From NCBI RefSeq assembly GCF_002222635.1, contig NZ_CP022415.1:3472001-3536000 (forward strand): a DNA stretch of 64,000 bases, given 5' to 3'. Positions 43,924 to 52,558 of this stretch are shown piece by piece. This stretch comes from Pseudosulfitobacter pseudonitzschiae (GTDB lineage: Bacteria > Pseudomonadota > Alphaproteobacteria > Rhodobacterales > Rhodobacteraceae). Below the pieces are notes generated by a model. That model was not told the DNA's origin and ran no database searches. It worked only from the letters and a program-made list of their open reading frames with translations. A program made the translations under genes and the position numbers. Position 1 is the first letter of the stretch; each line of letters starts with the position of its first letter.

Positions 43924-45365
43924 GACGTAATCGGAACGTAAAGATTGTCGCCACACTTGGCCCTGCCTCTGACAACTATGAAATGATCCGGGCCCTGCAC
44001 GAAGCTGGCGCGGACGTGTTCCGTCTGAACATGAGCCACGGCAGCCACGATGAAATTGCGGTCAAGCACAAGATCATCCGGCAGGTCGAAGAAGACCTTG
44101 GCAGCACCATCGGAATTCTGGCCGACCTTCAGGGGCCAAAGCTGCGCGTGGGCGTGTTCTCGGGTGACAGCGAGATGCTGGAGGAGGGCGCGTCCTTCCG
44201 GCTGGATCTGGACAAGGCCGAGGGCAATGCGGCCCGCGTGTGCCTGCCCCACCCCGAGATTTTCGCCGCCCTGAAACCCGGCGCATCACTGCTGGTCAAT
44301 GATGGTAAAATCCGCCTGCGGGTTGAAGACTGTGGTGACGATTTTGCCAATTGTACGGTGATTGCGGGGGGCGTGATTTCAAACCGCAAGGGTGTGAACG
44401 TGCCTGATGTGGAACTTCCCCTTGCCGCGCTGAGTGAAAAGGATCGCGCCGATCTGGAATTTGTCTGTGATCTGGGTGTCGACTGGCTGGCGCTTAGCTT
44501 TGTGCAGCGCGCGGGCGATGTGGAAGAGGCGCGTGCACTGGCCAAGGGCCGTGCGGCGATCCTGTCGAAAATCGAAAAACCCAGTGCCGTCGAGCGGTTC
44601 AATGAAATTCTGGCGGTCAGCGATGGCATCATGGTTGCGCGTGGCGATCTGGGGGTGGAGCTGCCCGTACAGAACGTGCCGCCGATCCAGAAACGATTGG
44701 TGCGCAAGTGTCGCAGCGCCGCCAAGCCGGTGATCGTGGCTACGCAGATGCTGGAAAGCATGATTGAAAGCCCGATGCCGACCCGTGCCGAAGTGTCGGA
44801 CGTGGCCACCGCGATCTATGAAGGTGCAGATGCCGTGATGCTGAGCGCCGAAAGTGCGGCGGGCAGCTATCCGGTCGAGGCGGTGCGTACGATGGACAAC
44901 GTCGCCACCGAGGTCGAGCGCGACCCGACCTATACGCAGATCATTGAAAGCAGCCGCGATGCCAAGCGCAACAGCGTCGCCGACGGTATCGTTGCGGCAG
45001 CCCGCGAGATTGCAGAAACAACCGACATCAAGGCAATTTGCTGCTTTACCCAAAGTGGCACCACCGCCTTGTTGACTGCCCGCGAACGGCCCCGTGTTCC
45101 GATCATCGCGCTGACCCCGTTGGTGGGCACCGCGCGGCGTCTGGCGCTGAGCTGGGGATGCAATTGCGTGATCACCGATGCGATGGATCGCTTCAAGATG
45201 GCCGTTGTCGGCGCAGCCAAGGCGGCGCGGTCCGAAGGATTTGCCGACGAGAACGACCAGATCGTCGTGACAGCCGGTGTGCCATTCAATGTGCCGGGCA
45301 CTACGAACATCTTGCGGGTCGCCCCTTGTGATGAACGTTTGATTTTTAGCACAGATCCGGAATAG
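43920..45365 (+). CDS. pyk: Pyruvate kinase
   Basis: The 481-residue enzyme begins MRRNRNVKIVATLGPASDNY and shows the family signature ILSKIEKPSAVERFNEILAV with the catalytic Lys, VARGDLGVELPVQNVPPIQK, ATQMLESMIESPMPTRAEVS and GADAVMLSAESAAGSYP. It makes pyruvate and ATP from phosphoenolpyruvate. The C-terminal allosteric domain is complete. The start overlaps a possible short leader. Confidence 0.95.
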   Translation: MRRNRNVKIVATLGPASDNYEMIRALHEAGADVFRLNMSHGSHDEIAVKHKIIRQVEEDLGSTIGILADLQGPKLRVGVFSGDSEMLEEGASFRLDLDKAEGNAARVCLPHPEIFAALKPGASLLVNDGKIRLRVEDCGDDFANCTVIAGGVISNRKGVNVPDVELPLAALSEKDRADLEFVCDLGVDWLALSFVQRAGDVEEARALAKGRAAILSKIEKPSAVERFNEILAVSDGIMVARGDLGVELPVQNVPPIQKRLVRKCRSAAKPVIVATQMLESMIESPMPTRAEVSDVATAIYEGADAVMLSAESAAGSYPVEAVRTMDNVATEVERDPTYTQIIESSRDAKRNSVADGIVAAAREIAETTDIKAICCFTQSGTTALLTARERPRVPIIALTPLVGTARRLALSWGCNCVITDAMDRFKMAVVGAAKAARSEGFADENDQIVVTAGVPFNVPGTTNILRVAPCDERLIFSTDPE

Positions 45366-45377
45366 CGTTGGTTCACA

Positions 45378-45623
45378 ATGGGTGAACTGTCAAAATATCT
45401 GGATTCTGATCTTGCTTTGGTTCTGGGCGTCGTTATCGGCTTGCTGTCGATCCCGTCAATCTTGTCGGCGATGACAGATGGCCGCGCGCCCCGTGCCTCG
45501 GCGGTGACGATCCTCATTGCGGGGCTGTTGATTATCTTTGCGATCCAGACCCATCCGGGCGGCTACAGCATCGGCGACGTGCCCAACGCCTTTGTGGTGG
45601 TGGTCGCGCGTTTCATGCCGTGA
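45378..45623 (+). CDS. Small membrane protein of unknown function
   Basis: The 81-residue protein has two predicted membrane helices, DLALVLGVVIGLLSIPSIL and ASAVTILIAGLLIIFAI, plus a hydrophobic end NAFVVVVARFM. It starts 13 bases after pyk and probably shares its transcript. I do not recognise a family. Its length, charge pattern and codon use look like a real gene rather than chance. Confidence 0.65.
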   Translation: MGELSKYLDSDLALVLGVVIGLLSIPSILSAMTDGRAPRASAVTILIAGLLIIFAIQTHPGGYSIGDVPNAFVVVVARFMP

Positions 45624-45655
45624 CCACCCCGGTGCCTGCAGGCGACAATTAGCGC

Positions 45656-45684
45656 TTGCCTCACGGGGCGATGCCTCCTATATG
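45656..45684 (+). promoter_or_regulatory. Sigma-70-type promoter of rpmI-rplT
   Basis: TTGCCT at 45656-45661 and TATATG at 45679-45684 are separated by 17 bases. They lie 77 bases before the rpmI start. The form CTTGCC-N17-CTATAT resembles strong housekeeping promoters of Rhodobacteraceae. Confidence 0.6.
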
Positions 45685-45760
45685 CACCTCTCGTTCTGCG
45701 CGTCCGGCCGAAAGCGGCATGCCGAGTCGCGCGTCTACCGAACTCAAGAAGGAGACGGAA

Positions 45761-45961
45761 ATGCCCAAGATGAAGACCAAGTCGAGCGCCAAAAAGCGCT
45801 TTAAGGTGAGTGCCACAGGCAAAGTCATCGGTGCCCAGGCTGGCAAACAGCACGGCATGATCAAGCGGACCAACAAATTCATTCGCAACGCACGCGGTAC
45901 GACAGCTTTGTCGGCACCCGATGCCAAGATCATCAAGGGCTTTATGCCCTACGACCGATAA
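45761..45961 (+). CDS. rpmI: 50S ribosomal protein L35
   Basis: The 66-residue basic protein reads [20 protein letters not shown], then [20 protein letters not shown], the L35 pattern. The ATG at 45761 follows AAGAAGGAGACGG, which decides the start; the longer frame from 45656 is not used. It is transcribed with rplT, 15 bases downstream. infC, often placed before rpmI, is not in this stretch. Confidence 0.95.
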   Translation: MPKMKTKSSAKKRFKVSATGKVIGAQAGKQHGMIKRTNKFIRNARGTTALSAPDAKIIKGFMPYDR

Positions 45962-45976
45962 GAAGGAGCCTGAACT

Positions 45977-46342
45977 ATGTCACGCACCAAAGGCGGAACA
46001 GTCACCCACGCACGTCACCGTAAAATCGTTAAAGCCGCAAAAGGCTATTACGGACGTCGCAAAGCGGTATTCAAAGTTGCAACACAGGCCGTCGACAAGG
46101 CCAACCAATACGCAACCCGCGACCGCAAGAACCGCAAGCGGAACTTCCGCGCGCTGTGGATCCAACGCATCAACGCTGGCGTTCGCGCCCATGACGAATC
46201 GCTGACATACAGCCGTTTCATCAATGGCCTGAACCTGGCTGGCATTGAAGTTGACCGTAAGGTTCTGGCCGATCTGGCTGTGAACGAACCGGCGGCCTTC
46301 GCAGCCATCGTCGACCAAGCCAAAGGCGCGCTGCCCGCGTAA
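45977..46342 (+). CDS. rplT: 50S ribosomal protein L20
   Basis: The 121-residue protein is L20: [60 protein letters not shown]. It binds 23S rRNA early in large-subunit assembly, and in some bacteria represses its own operon. It ends the rpmI-rplT pair and is followed by a strong terminator. Confidence 0.97.
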   Translation: MSRTKGGTVTHARHRKIVKAAKGYYGRRKAVFKVATQAVDKANQYATRDRKNRKRNFRALWIQRINAGVRAHDESLTYSRFINGLNLAGIEVDRKVLADLAVNEPAAFAAIVDQAKGALPA

Positions 46343-46367
46343 CCTTTGACGGTTGAGTGTATTCAGA

Positions 46368-46395
46368 GGCCCTGCCATCCGGCGGGGCCTTTTTC
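46368..46395 (+). terminator. Intrinsic terminator after rplT
   Basis: GGCCCTGCC, loop ATCC, GGCGGGGCC gives a 9-bp stem with one G-U pair, followed by TTTTTCG. It is a clear Rho-independent terminator. Confidence 0.85.
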
Positions 46396-46413
46396 GTTTG
46401 TGCAGGGGCCGCG

Positions 46414-47004
46414 TCAGGCACCGGAGCTGCCCAGCCCGCGCACCGTTTCCAGCCATTTGTTTGTATGTCCGGCCTTTGCTTTGCTGACGCCCGCGAAATA
46501 GCTGACGCGTGTGGGGGTGATGCCCACAAACTTCAGGATTTGCCCGCGCAACTGCCAGATCATCGCGCTGCGATAGGCCAGCGACAGGAACCAGCGCGGT
46601 GTATCCGAGGTGATGATCAGTCGTGCGCTGCGCCCTTTCAGCATCGGTCGGGGCATCCCCGACGCCAAAGGGTTGCGGGTGTCAAAGCTGCGTCCGGGTA
46701 AAAACGAGCGGTCGAACATTCCCTTGAGTTTCGCAGGCAAGCCACCCCACCACATCGGGCTGGTGATAACCACATGCTGGGCCCAGTCGATGTGGTCCAG
46801 CAGCGTTTCAAGGTCAGGTTCAAGCGGTTTGTGATAATCGTAGCCGTTGAAACCATAGTCTGGGTCAAAATCCATATCCCGAAGGTGCGTCAGCCGCACA
46901 TCGTGCCCTGCTGCCCGCGCAGCTGCAGCGTAGGTTTCGGCCAGTGCGCGGTTCAAAGAGCTTTCAGAGGGGTGGCCATTCAGGACGAAAATACGTTTCT
47001 GCAT
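46414..47004 (-). CDS. Flavodoxin-fold NAD(P)H oxidoreductase (KefF/MdaB-like)
   Basis: The 196-residue protein has the NQO-type fold: KRIFVLNGHPSESSLNRALA with the FMN phosphate loop, VVITSPMWWGGLPAKLKGMF with the flavin-ring contact WWGG, and LIITSDTPRWFL. It should reduce quinones or electrophiles with two electrons. It is divergent from a TetR gene; three palindromic operators lie between them, so it is almost certainly the TetR target. The start at 47004 (MQKRIFV) lies beyond these sites. Confidence 0.85.
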   Translation of the reverse strand: MQKRIFVLNGHPSESSLNRALAETYAAAARAAGHDVRLTHLRDMDFDPDYGFNGYDYHKPLEPDLETLLDHIDWAQHVVITSPMWWGGLPAKLKGMFDRSFLPGRSFDTRNPLASGMPRPMLKGRSARLIITSDTPRWFLSLAYRSAMIWQLRGQILKFVGITPTRVSYFAGVSKAKAGHTNKWLETVRGLGSSGA

Positions 47005-47023
47005 GGGTTCAGCTTTCACAAAT

Positions 47024-47088
47024 TGACTATGGTCAAAATTGGTAGGATCATAAATGACCATGGTCAATATCAAATTTGACCATGGTCA
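47024..47088. promoter_or_regulatory. Three palindromic operators in the reductase/TetR promoter region
   Basis: TGACTATGGTCA (47024-47035), TGACCATGGTCA (47055-47066) and TGACCATGGTCA (47077-47088) are one near-perfect and two perfect 12-bp palindromes. Centres are 31 and 22 bases apart. They fill the gap between the reductase (start 47004) and TetR (start 47111) genes. Confidence 0.85.
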
Positions 47089-47110
47089 GCGTTCATGTCA
47101 GACAGGGGTG

Positions 47111-47692
47111 ATGAAACCAGCTGTTCAACAACGCACATTGAAAACACGTGCGCGCCTTTTGGGGGCGGCAGAAGAGGTCGTACAGGCGCACGGCTTTGAA
47201 GCGTTGCGCGTCGATCAGGTAGTGTCGCTGGCGGGGGTGGCCAAGGGCACATTCTTTGCTCACTTCACCGACAAGGACGCATTGATGTCGCAGTTGATCG
47301 GTGCGCGGATCAACGCGGCGCTGGACCGGATCGAGGCACAGCCAACCCCCGTAGATGTGGACGAGATTGTGCAGACACTTGTGCCGCTGATGGCGCTGAT
47401 GACGCATGAACGCTATGTGTTCGATGTGATCCTGCGCCATTCTGGCGCGGCACTGGTCGAGGATGTCGGACCAATTGCGGAAACCTTCGGGCGGTTCCTG
47501 ACGGTGATCGAGGGCTGGCTGGCCGGTGCGCCGGTTCGTCAGGATGTGCCCGTCGCGGTGCTGGCCGAGGGCGTGCAGGCGTTTTTCATTCAGGCAATCG
47601 CTCTGCATTTCTGCGCGCTGCACAGCGACGTCGTCATGGACGCACGGTTGACCCCGTGGCTGCGCGCATGGCTTGTCCCGCAGGGCACCTAA
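47111..47692 (+). CDS. TetR-family transcriptional repressor
   Basis: The 193-residue protein has the TetR helix-turn-helix at residues 10-57: TRARLLGAAEEVVQAHGFEA, then VDQVVSLAGVAKGTFFAHFT. The C-terminal ligand domain is helical and not assignable. I start at the ATG at 47111 (MKPAVQQ), after AGGGGTG, since the longer frame would place the start inside the operators. It should repress itself and the divergent flavin reductase and release DNA on binding a quinone-like or electrophilic compound. Confidence 0.88.
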   Translation: MKPAVQQRTLKTRARLLGAAEEVVQAHGFEALRVDQVVSLAGVAKGTFFAHFTDKDALMSQLIGARINAALDRIEAQPTPVDVDEIVQTLVPLMALMTHERYVFDVILRHSGAALVEDVGPIAETFGRFLTVIEGWLAGAPVRQDVPVAVLAEGVQAFFIQAIALHFCALHSDVVMDARLTPWLRAWLVPQGT

Positions 47693-47760
47693 CCTTGCCT
47701 CTCTTGTAATCAGCCGCGTTTCTGCTAGCAGGTCTGCGACATATGACAGGACGGTTGACG

Positions 47761-48834
47761 ATGGATGATCTCAAGCAAAAATACCTTGGCCAGATTGCCA
47801 ATGCCGCCGATGAATCCGCGCTGGAAGACATCCGCGTCACAGCCGTCGGCAAAAAAGGCGAAGTCGCGCTGAAAATGCGCGAACTGGGCAAGATGACCCC
47901 CGAGGAACGGCAAGTGGCCGGACCTGCGCTGAACGCGCTGAAGGACGAGATCAACAGCGCGCTGGCCGCCAAGAAGGCCGCATTGGGCGACGCAGCACTG
48001 GACGAACGGTTGCGCTCCGAGTGGCTGGATGTATCGCTGCCGGGGCGTGGGCGCCGCGTTGGCACGATCCACCCGATTAGTCAGGTCACCGAAGAAGTCA
48101 CCGCCATTTTTGGCGAGATGGGCTTTGCCTCCGCCGAAGGGCCGCGGATCGACACCGATTGGTATAATTTCGACGCGCTGAACATCCCCGGTCACCACCC
48201 TGCACGCGCCGAGATGGACACGTTCTACATGCACCGCGCGACAGGTGACGACCGCGCGCCCAACGTGCTGCGCACCCACACCAGCCCCGTGCAGATCCGC
48301 ACGATGGAGGCCGAAGGCGCGCCGCTGCGCATCATCTGCCCCGGTGGCGTGTACCGTGCCGACTATGACCAGACACACACGCCGATGTTCCACCAGATCG
48401 AGGGCCTGGCCATCGACAAGGACATTTCGATGGCGAACCTGAAATGGGTGCTGGAAGAGTTCTTTGCCGCCTTCTTTGAGGTCGACAACATCAAGACCCG
48501 CTTCCGCGCGTCGCACTTCCCCTTCACCGAGCCATCGGCCGAGGTGGACATTCAGTGTTCGTGGGAAAACGGCACCGTGAAAGTCGGCGAAGGCGACGAC
48601 TGGCTCGAAGTGTTGGGCAGTGGCATGGTCCACCCCAAGGTTTTGCAGGCGGGCGGGATCGACCCGAACGAATGGCAGGGCTTTGCATTCGGCATGGGAA
48701 TCGACCGGATCGCGATGCTGAAATACGGCATCCCCGATTTGCGCGCGTTCTTTGATTCAGATTTGCGCTGGTTGCGTCACTACGGCTTTGCGTCGCTGGA
48801 TGTGCCGACGCTTCATGGTGGGTTGAGCCGCTAG
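47761..48834 (+). CDS. pheS: Phenylalanine-tRNA ligase subunit alpha
   Basis: The 357-residue protein is PheS: an N-terminal coiled coil ([20 protein letters not shown]) and a class II catalytic core with [24 protein letters not shown] text, [13 protein letters not shown] (motif 2), [20 protein letters not shown] and the final [20 protein letters not shown] (motif 3). It charges tRNA-Phe with PheT. I prefer the start at 47761 over ATG at 47743. It sits with pheT, but a reductase/TetR pair separates it from rplT. Confidence 0.95.
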   Translation: MDDLKQKYLGQIANAADESALEDIRVTAVGKKGEVALKMRELGKMTPEERQVAGPALNALKDEINSALAAKKAALGDAALDERLRSEWLDVSLPGRGRRVGTIHPISQVTEEVTAIFGEMGFASAEGPRIDTDWYNFDALNIPGHHPARAEMDTFYMHRATGDDRAPNVLRTHTSPVQIRTMEAEGAPLRIICPGGVYRADYDQTHTPMFHQIEGLAIDKDISMANLKWVLEEFFAAFFEVDNIKTRFRASHFPFTEPSAEVDIQCSWENGTVKVGEGDDWLEVLGSGMVHPKVLQAGGIDPNEWQGFAFGMGIDRIAMLKYGIPDLRAFFDSDLRWLRHYGFASLDVPTLHGGLSR

Positions 48835-48985
48835 GTATTCGTCACTGGGGCAGCGCATTGCCCGAACCGCAAACAGCTATGAGGTTTAGCGGTCAGGCAC
48901 GGGCCGTTCTGGCAGAACGCAACTGTTGCACCCAAGCACATTTCTTGTCATTGCAGGGCGGCATATTCCGCAGGGGAAAACGACC

Positions 48986-51382
48986 ATGAAATTCACGCTG
49001 TCCTGGCTCAAGTCGCATCTCGACACCACCGCCACACTGGACGAGATCACATATGCGCTGACCGACCTCGGGCTTGAGGTTGAAGGCGTCGAAGATCGCG
49101 GGGCGGCGCTGGCGGCGTTTACCATCGGTTACGTCGAAAGTGCCGAGAAACACCCCGATGCAGACCGTTTGCAAGTGTGTCAGGTGCAGACCGACGAAGG
49201 CGTCAAACAGATCATCTGCGGTGCACCCAATGCGCGGCAGGGCATCACCGTGGTCGTGGCCAAGCCGGGCGTTTACGTGCCGGGCATCGACACCACCATC
49301 GGCGTGGGTAAGATCCGTGGCATCGAAAGCTATGGCATGATGGCGTCCGAGCGCGAGATGGAGCTGTCGGAAGAGCATGACGGCATCATCGAACTGGTGT
49401 CGGGCGAGGTCGGCCAAAGCTTCACCGATTGGCTGGCGCAGAATGACCCCGCCAAGGTCGATCCGGTGATCGAGATTGCAATTACCCCCAACCGCCCCGA
49501 TGCGCTGGGCGTGCGCGGCATTGCCCGCGATCTGGCGGCACGCGGTCTGGGCACGCTGAAGCCCAGCACCGTCGAGTTGGTCGAGGCCAGCTTTGACAGC
49601 GACATCAAGGTGACGATCGACCAAGACACGTTGGACGGCTGCCCGCTGTTCAGTGGCCGTCTGATCAAAGGCGTGAAAAACGGCCCCAGCCCCGCGTGGC
49701 TTCAGGACCGCCTGCGCGCCATCGGCCTGCGCCCGATCAGTTTCCTCGTCGATGTGACCAACTTCTTCACATACGATCTGAACCGCCCCTTGCACGTCTT
49801 CGACGCGGACAAAGTGGCCGGAAACCTGCGTGTGCACCGCGCCGCGGGCGGCGAGGTCATCGCCGCGCTGGATGACAAGGAATACACACTGCAAGCGGGC
49901 CAGATGGTCATTTCCGACGACAACGGCGTCGAAAGCATCGCGGGCATCATGGGCGGTGCCGCTTCGGGCTGTACCGACGAGACGGTCAACGTCTTCGTCG
50001 AAAGCGCCTATTGGGACCCGGTGCAGATCGCCTATGCGGGCCGTGCGCTCAAGATCAACTCGGATGCGCGCTACCGGTTCGAGCGGGGCGTCGACCCTGC
50101 GTTTACCCCCGAAGGGCTGGAACATGCGGTGCGCATGATCGTGGACCACGCAGGCGGCGAAGCCTCCGCGCCGGTCTATGCCGGGGCCGTGCCCGATACC
50201 GCACGCGCCTACAAGCTGGACGCGGCGCGGGTGCAATCTCTGGTTGGCATGGAAATCCACGAAAGCCAGCAGCGCCAGACGCTGACGGCGCTTGGTTTCC
50301 GGCTGGAGGGCGACATGGCCCATGTGCCCAGCTGGCGTCCCGATGTGCAGGGCGAGGCCGATCTGGTGGAAGAGGTCGCGCGCATCGCGTCGCTGACCAA
50401 GCTGGAGGGCAAACCGCTGCCGCGCCTGACACCCGGCGTGCCGCGTCCGGTGATGACGCCAAGCCAGCGCCGCGAGCAGATCGCGCGGCGCACCACGGCG
50501 GCGTTGGGCTATAACGAACTGGTTACCTACAGCTTCATTGATCAGGCCAGTGCGGCCCTGTTCGGCGGCGGTGACGACTTGACGCGGCTGGAAAACCCGA
50601 TTTCATCCGACATGAGCCACATGCGCCCCGCGCTGCTGCCGGGGCTGCTGGCTGCCGCCGCCCGCAATCAGGCGCGCGGTTTTGCCGATCTGGCGTTCTT
50701 CGAGGTCGGCCCCGCCTTTCATGGCGGCGAGCCGGGCGAGCAGCACTTGCTGGTCAGCGGCCTATTGGTCGGGCGCACCGGCCCCAAGGACGTGCATGGC
50801 GCGTCGCGTCCCGTGGATGTCTATGACGTCAAAGCCGACGCCGAGGCAGTTCTGGCCGCAATGGGCGCGCCCGCCAAGGTGCAGATCATGCGCGGTGCTG
50901 CGGACTGGTGGCACCCCGGACGTCATGGCAAGATCTGCCTTGGTCCGAAAAAGGTGCTGGGCGTTTTTGGCGAGGTGCATCCGCGCGTTCTGGCCGCGAT
51001 GGACGTCAAGGGGCCAGCAATGGCCTTTACCCTATGGCCCGAAGAAGTGCCCCTGCCGCGCAAGACCGGTGCAAGTAAGGGGGCGCTGGCCATCAGTGAC
51101 CTGCAGGCAGTTGAACGTGACTTTGCCTTTGTCGTCGACGCGGATGTCGAAGCACTGACACTGGTGAACGCAGCTCAAGGCGCCGATAAAGTGTTGATCG
51201 AAGACGTGCGCGTGTTCGACGAGTTTATTGGTGGCACACTGGGCGAGGGCAAGAAATCTCTGGCCATCACTGTGCGCCTGCAACCCACTGACAAGACACT
51301 GAAAGAGTCAGACATCGAAGCGGTTAGCGCCAAGGTCGTCGAGAAAGTGAGCAAGGCCACAGGTGGCACGCTGCGCGGTTGA
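48986..51382 (+). CDS. pheT: Phenylalanine-tRNA ligase subunit beta
   Basis: The 798-residue protein is full-length PheT: MKFTLSWLKSHLDTTATLDE, a tRNA-binding domain (AFTIGYVESAEKHPDADRLQ), the B3/B4 editing domain (DGCPLFSGRLIKGVKNGPSP), B5 and a C-terminal anticodon-binding domain ending AVERDFAFVVDADVEA and beyond. The ATG at 48986 follows AGGGGAAAACG. The 150-base gap after pheS holds no gene. Confidence 0.95.
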   Translation: MKFTLSWLKSHLDTTATLDEITYALTDLGLEVEGVEDRGAALAAFTIGYVESAEKHPDADRLQVCQVQTDEGVKQIICGAPNARQGITVVVAKPGVYVPGIDTTIGVGKIRGIESYGMMASEREMELSEEHDGIIELVSGEVGQSFTDWLAQNDPAKVDPVIEIAITPNRPDALGVRGIARDLAARGLGTLKPSTVELVEASFDSDIKVTIDQDTLDGCPLFSGRLIKGVKNGPSPAWLQDRLRAIGLRPISFLVDVTNFFTYDLNRPLHVFDADKVAGNLRVHRAAGGEVIAALDDKEYTLQAGQMVISDDNGVESIAGIMGGAASGCTDETVNVFVESAYWDPVQIAYAGRALKINSDARYRFERGVDPAFTPEGLEHAVRMIVDHAGGEASAPVYAGAVPDTARAYKLDAARVQSLVGMEIHESQQRQTLTALGFRLEGDMAHVPSWRPDVQGEADLVEEVARIASLTKLEGKPLPRLTPGVPRPVMTPSQRREQIARRTTAALGYNELVTYSFIDQASAALFGGGDDLTRLENPISSDMSHMRPALLPGLLAAAARNQARGFADLAFFEVGPAFHGGEPGEQHLLVSGLLVGRTGPKDVHGASRPVDVYDVKADAEAVLAAMGAPAKVQIMRGAADWWHPGRHGKICLGPKKVLGVFGEVHPRVLAAMDVKGPAMAFTLWPEEVPLPRKTGASKGALAISDLQAVERDFAFVVDADVEALTLVNAAQGADKVLIEDVRVFDEFIGGTLGEGKKSLAITVRLQPTDKTLKESDIEAVSAKVVEKVSKATGGTLRG

Positions 51383-51410
51383 TCCGCGCGGCTCTGACAG
51401 GAGAATTGCG

Positions 51411-51860
51411 ATGACGTTGAAAGTATATCTGTCCGGTGAAATCCACACCGACTGGCGCGATCAGATCATCAACGGGGCTGAAGGTCTGGACGTGTCGTTT
51501 GACAGCGCCGTCACAGATCACGCCGCCAGCGATGATTGCGGCGTGGAAATCCTCGGTGCCGAGCCAGACAAGTTCTGGCACGACCGCAAGGGTGCGCTGG
51601 TCAACGCCATTCGTACCCGCAAAGGCATTGCGGATGCCGACGTGGTCGTGGTGCGCTTTGGCGACCAGTACAAGCAGTGGAACGCCGCCTTTGACGCGGG
51701 GCAGGCGGCAGCCTTGGGCAAATCGCTGATCGTGCTGCACGGCCCCGATCACGCCCACGCGCTGAAAGAGGTCGATGCCGCGGCGCTGGCTGTGGCGCAA
51801 GAGCCGCAACAGGTTGTAGATATCCTGCGTTATGTTCTGACCGGAACTTTGCCGCGCTGA
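51411..51860 (+). CDS. YtoQ family protein
   Basis: The 149-residue protein matches the YtoQ family: LKVYLSGEIHTDWRDQIING, GAEPDKFWHDRKGALVNAIR and VVVVRFGDQYKQWNAAFDAG. The fold is related to nucleoside 2-deoxyribosyltransferase-like proteins, and the function is unknown. The ATG at 51411 has GACAGGAGAATTGCG before it. It follows pheT by 28 bases and may be cotranscribed. Confidence 0.85.
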   Translation: MTLKVYLSGEIHTDWRDQIINGAEGLDVSFDSAVTDHAASDDCGVEILGAEPDKFWHDRKGALVNAIRTRKGIADADVVVVRFGDQYKQWNAAFDAGQAAALGKSLIVLHGPDHAHALKEVDAAALAVAQEPQQVVDILRYVLTGTLPR

Positions 51861-52001
51861 TCTCCCACCACTGTTTGCAGTTTCAGCCAACACCCTGCGC
51901 AGGCCGTAGAAAATGCCTGCCAGATTGCAAAAGCTGTGCTAATCCACAAATGTCGGCGTGAAAATATGCAAATGCGCGCCACCGTTTACGAGGGATTAGT
52001 C

Positions 52002-52433
52002 ATGCTGAACGAATTCAAAGATTTCATCGCCAAGGGTAATGTCATGGACATGGCCGTCGGCATTATTGTGGGTGCTGCGTTTACAGCCATTGTCAGCTCG
52101 ATGGTGGGGGACTTGATCAACCCGCTTATCGGTCTGTTCACCGGCGGTGTTGATTTCACCAACAATTATGCGGTTCTGGCCGGCGAAGTTCCCGCCGGCG
52201 CGTCGCTTGAAGCCGCACGCGAGGCTGGCGCCTCGGTTTTTGCCTATGGTGCGTTCCTGATGGCGGTCGTCAACTTCCTGATCATCGCCTTTGTGGTGTT
52301 CATGCTGGTCAGGATGGTCAACCGCATCAAGGCCGCAGCGGTCAAGCCTGACGAGGTTGCCCCCGAGGTCAAAACAGGCCCGTCGCAACTGGACGTTCTT
52401 CTGGAAATCCGCGACCAACTTGCCAAGCGCTAA
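52002..52433 (+). CDS. mscL: Large-conductance mechanosensitive channel
   Basis: The 143-residue protein is Msc[41 protein letters not shown] for the pore helix, [12 protein letters not shown], a periplasmic loop, second helix [20 protein letters not shown], and the C-terminal helix [10 protein letters not shown]. It opens under membrane tension to release solutes. The ATG at 52002 follows GAGGGAT and gives the canonical N-terminal amphipathic helix. Confidence 0.95.
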   Translation: MLNEFKDFIAKGNVMDMAVGIIVGAAFTAIVSSMVGDLINPLIGLFTGGVDFTNNYAVLAGEVPAGASLEAAREAGASVFAYGAFLMAVVNFLIIAFVVFMLVRMVNRIKAAAVKPDEVAPEVKTGPSQLDVLLEIRDQLAKR

Positions 52434-52452
52434 TACGCGCCACAGCCGATCG

Positions 52453-52490
52453 AACAAGGCCCGCCCGGACTGCTCCGCGCGGGCCTTGTT
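52453..52490 (+). terminator. Terminator hairpin after mscL
   Basis: AACAAGGCCCGC at 52453-52464 pairs perfectly with GCGGGCCTTGTT at 52479-52490. The 12-bp stem lies between the convergent mscL and ald genes and could end transcription from both sides; the T-rich tract on the plus strand is part of the stem. Confidence 0.7.
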
Positions 52491-52492
52491 GC

Positions 52493-52520
52493 TTCATCTT
52501 GCCGGATAAACTCCGGGGAA
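52493..52520 (-). repeat. Dispersed intergenic repeat, copy 3
   Basis: On the minus strand it reads GGAGTTTATCCGGCAAGATG then AA, the same core as at 40034 and 41933. It lies between the mscL terminator and the ald end. Confidence 0.6.
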
Positions 52521-52558
52521 GGCGCGTATGCGCCGAGGGGCAGAGCCCCGCGCGCCGC

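Noticed and set aside
48893-50323. 476-residue minus-strand frame over pheT
   Set aside because: Antisense shadow; pheT is full length and unmistakable.
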